Program-made: the position numbers and the translations under genes
Shown: positions 62,824 through 64,000 of the stretch, in pieces
How positions within the stretch are numbered: position 1 is the stretch's first letter
How the letters are laid out: each line of letters begins with the position of its first letter
Assembly (NCBI GenBank): GCA_028710605.1
Contig: JAQTTU010000001.1
Location: forward strand, 124,001 to 188,000
Reading direction: 5' to 3'
Origin: Sideroxydans sp.
Lineage (GTDB): Bacteria > Pseudomonadota > Gammaproteobacteria > Burkholderiales > Gallionellaceae
Length of the DNA stretch: 64,000 nucleotides
The notes under the pieces: generated by a model
Told to the model about the DNA's origin: nothing
Seen by the model: the letters and a program-made list of their open reading frames with translations, nothing else
Database searches by the model: none

Positions 62824-64000
62824 TTATTCCGCGATCTTTTCGCGGATGGCGCGGGCTATTCCCGCCGCATCCAGCCCGCAATCGGCCAGCATCTGCACGG
62901 GGTCGCCCTGCTCCAGGAATTCGTCCGGCAAGCCCAGATGCATGATGCTCACAGTCACGCCGTGTTGCGCCAGACATTCCGCGACCGCGCTGCCCGCGCC
63001 GCCTTGCAGCGCGTTTTCTTCCACGGTGACCAGCAGCACGTGCTCGCGCGCCAGCTTCAGTACCAGTTCCTTATCCAGCGGTTTGACGAAGCGCATGTTG
63101 GCGACCGTGGCATCAATTTGCGCGGCGGCTTGCAACGCGGGCGCCAGCATGGAACCGAAAGCGAGGATGGCGACCTGCTTGCCTTCGCGGCACACCTCAC
63201 CTTTTCCGACCGGCAACGTATCCAGATTTTTTTGCACTTCCGCGCCGGGGCCGCAGCCGCGCGGATAACGCACCGCGCTGGGCGTGTCCAGACTGAACGC
63301 GGTGCTCAGCATCTGCCTGCATTCGTTCTCGTCGGCGGGGGTCATCACCGTCATGTTGGGGATGCTGCGCAGATAGGACAAATCGAAACTACCCGCATGC
63401 GTCGCGCCGTCCGCGCCGACCAGTCCGCCACGGTCGATGGCCAATACCACCGGCAGATTCTGGATGGCGATGTCGTGGATCAGTTGGTCGTAAGCGCGTT
63501 GCAGGAAGGTGGAGTAGATCGCCACCACCGGTTTGAAGCCGTCACAGGCCAAGCCCGCCGCGAAGGTGAGCGCGTGCTGTTCGGCGATGCCCACATCGAA
63601 ATAACGCTCGGGAAATTTCTCGGCGAACTCGACCATGCCCGAGCCTTCGCACATGGCGGGCGTGATACCGAGCAGCCGCGTGTCTGCCTCCGCCGCATCG
63701 CACAGCCAGTCGCCGAACACTTGCGTGTAACTCATTTTGCAATTGGCCGTCGGTTTGACTCCGTGGTCGGGATCGAATTTGCCCACGCCGTGATACAGCA
63801 CGCAATCGTCTTCGGCCTTGGCGTAGCCTTTGCCTTTCTGCGTGACGATGTGCAGGAACTGCGGGCCTTCCAACTTGCGGATGTTGCTTAAGGTATCGAC
63901 CAGCGTATCCAGATCGTGGCCGTCGATGGGGCCGATGTAGTTGAAGCCGAACTCCTCGAACATGGTGCCGGGGATAACCATGCCTTTGAGGTGTTCTTCG
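62824..64000 (-). CDS. dxs: 1-deoxy-D-xylulose-5-phosphate synthase, C-terminal part
   Basis: About 392 C-terminal residues; the frame stays open to the right edge ([20 protein letters not shown]), so the gene starts outside the window. [33 protein letters not shown] and [13 protein letters not shown] mark the pyrimidine-binding and C-terminal domains. Dxs makes DXP from pyruvate and glyceraldehyde-3-phosphate with TPP, feeding the pathway in which ispE (41805) acts. Confidence 0.96.
   Translation of the reverse strand, partial: EEHLKGMVIPGTMFEEFGFNYIGPIDGHDLDTLVDTLSNIRKLEGPQFLHIVTQKGKGYAKAEDDCVLYHGVGKFDPDHGVKPTANCKMSYTQVFGDWLCDAAEADTRLLGITPAMCEGSGMVEFAEKFPERYFDVGIAEQHALTFAAGLACDGFKPVVAIYSTFLQRAYDQLIHDIAIQNLPVVLAIDRGGLVGADGATHAGSFDLSYLRSIPNMTVMTPADENECRQMLSTAFSLDTPSAVRYPRGCGPGAEVQKNLDTLPVGKGEVCREGKQVAILAFGSMLAPALQAAAQIDATVANMRFVKPLDKELVLKLAREHVLLVTVEENALQGGAGSAVAECLAQHGVTVSIMHLGLPDEFLEQGDPVQMLADCGLDAAGIARAIREKIAE

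Overview
The window reads as a chromosomal segment of a GC-rich betaproteobacterium. The order lolB, ispE, tRNA-Gln, prs, rplY, pth, ychF is the usual betaproteobacterial block. Together with folE2, htpG, dxs and the many signalling genes it fits Nitrosomonadales, perhaps a Gallionella/Sideroxydans-like relative; the genus is a guess.

Layout. 1-3.1 kb: N-terminal part of an aldehyde dehydrogenase, divergent from an AcoR-like sigma54 activator, with a sigma54-type promoter and paired operators between them. 3.3-7.5 kb: a short-chain dehydrogenase/PAS/TrmO/TetR operon with its own operator, then a second dehydrogenase divergent from a MerR regulator. 7.6-18.9 kb: a methyltransferase, then a signalling cluster: HD-GYP response regulator, large hybrid kinase, bacteriohemerythrin, NarL-type regulator and two paralogous hybrid kinases. 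19.4-22.6 kb: TetR, ketosynthase, MaoC, tautomerase and DUF2938 genes. 22.7-24.8 kb: YchJ, an SrkA-like kinase, and a decayed second copy of the kinase's 5' end.

24.8-28.4 kb is the most interesting part: a minus-strand run of a reverse transcriptase, an overlapping PD-(D/E)XK nuclease-like gene, a micro-ORF whose tail resembles a type I restriction S subunit, and a DUF1016 nuclease. The RT and its partner are visibly AT-richer than their surroundings. This looks like an acquired defence module spliced into a restriction-island remnant. 28.5-35.8 kb: nitroreductase, DUF1415, DEAD-box helicase and an outer-membrane lipoprotein cluster (LPP20, LpoB-like, COG3014-like, LPP20-like). 35.9-37.1 kb: toxin-antitoxin genes (brnA with a broken brnT, intact higBA). 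38-45.3 kb: the housekeeping block. 45.4-48.5 kb: a Gld-type ABC transporter. 48.6-57.4 kb: mutM, vapBC-like genes, a solitary nuclease-like gene, and an AddAB-type helicase-nuclease pair. 57.6-64 kb: glutamine amidotransferase, a RAYT transposase with a nonsense codon, a GIY-YIG-like gene, htpG, folE2 and partial dxs.

A second theme is the density of palindromic repeats. At least eight families fill nearly every intergenic space. Several copies are nested inside others, and several sit in frame inside genes (mutM, the AddA-like helicase, the AddB-like nuclease, a hybrid kinase). Two near-identical 164-bp elements with 14-bp terminal inverted repeats look like MITEs, and a RAYT flanked by matching palindromes is a plausible mover for one family. 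No CRISPR array, rRNA operon or prophage was seen.
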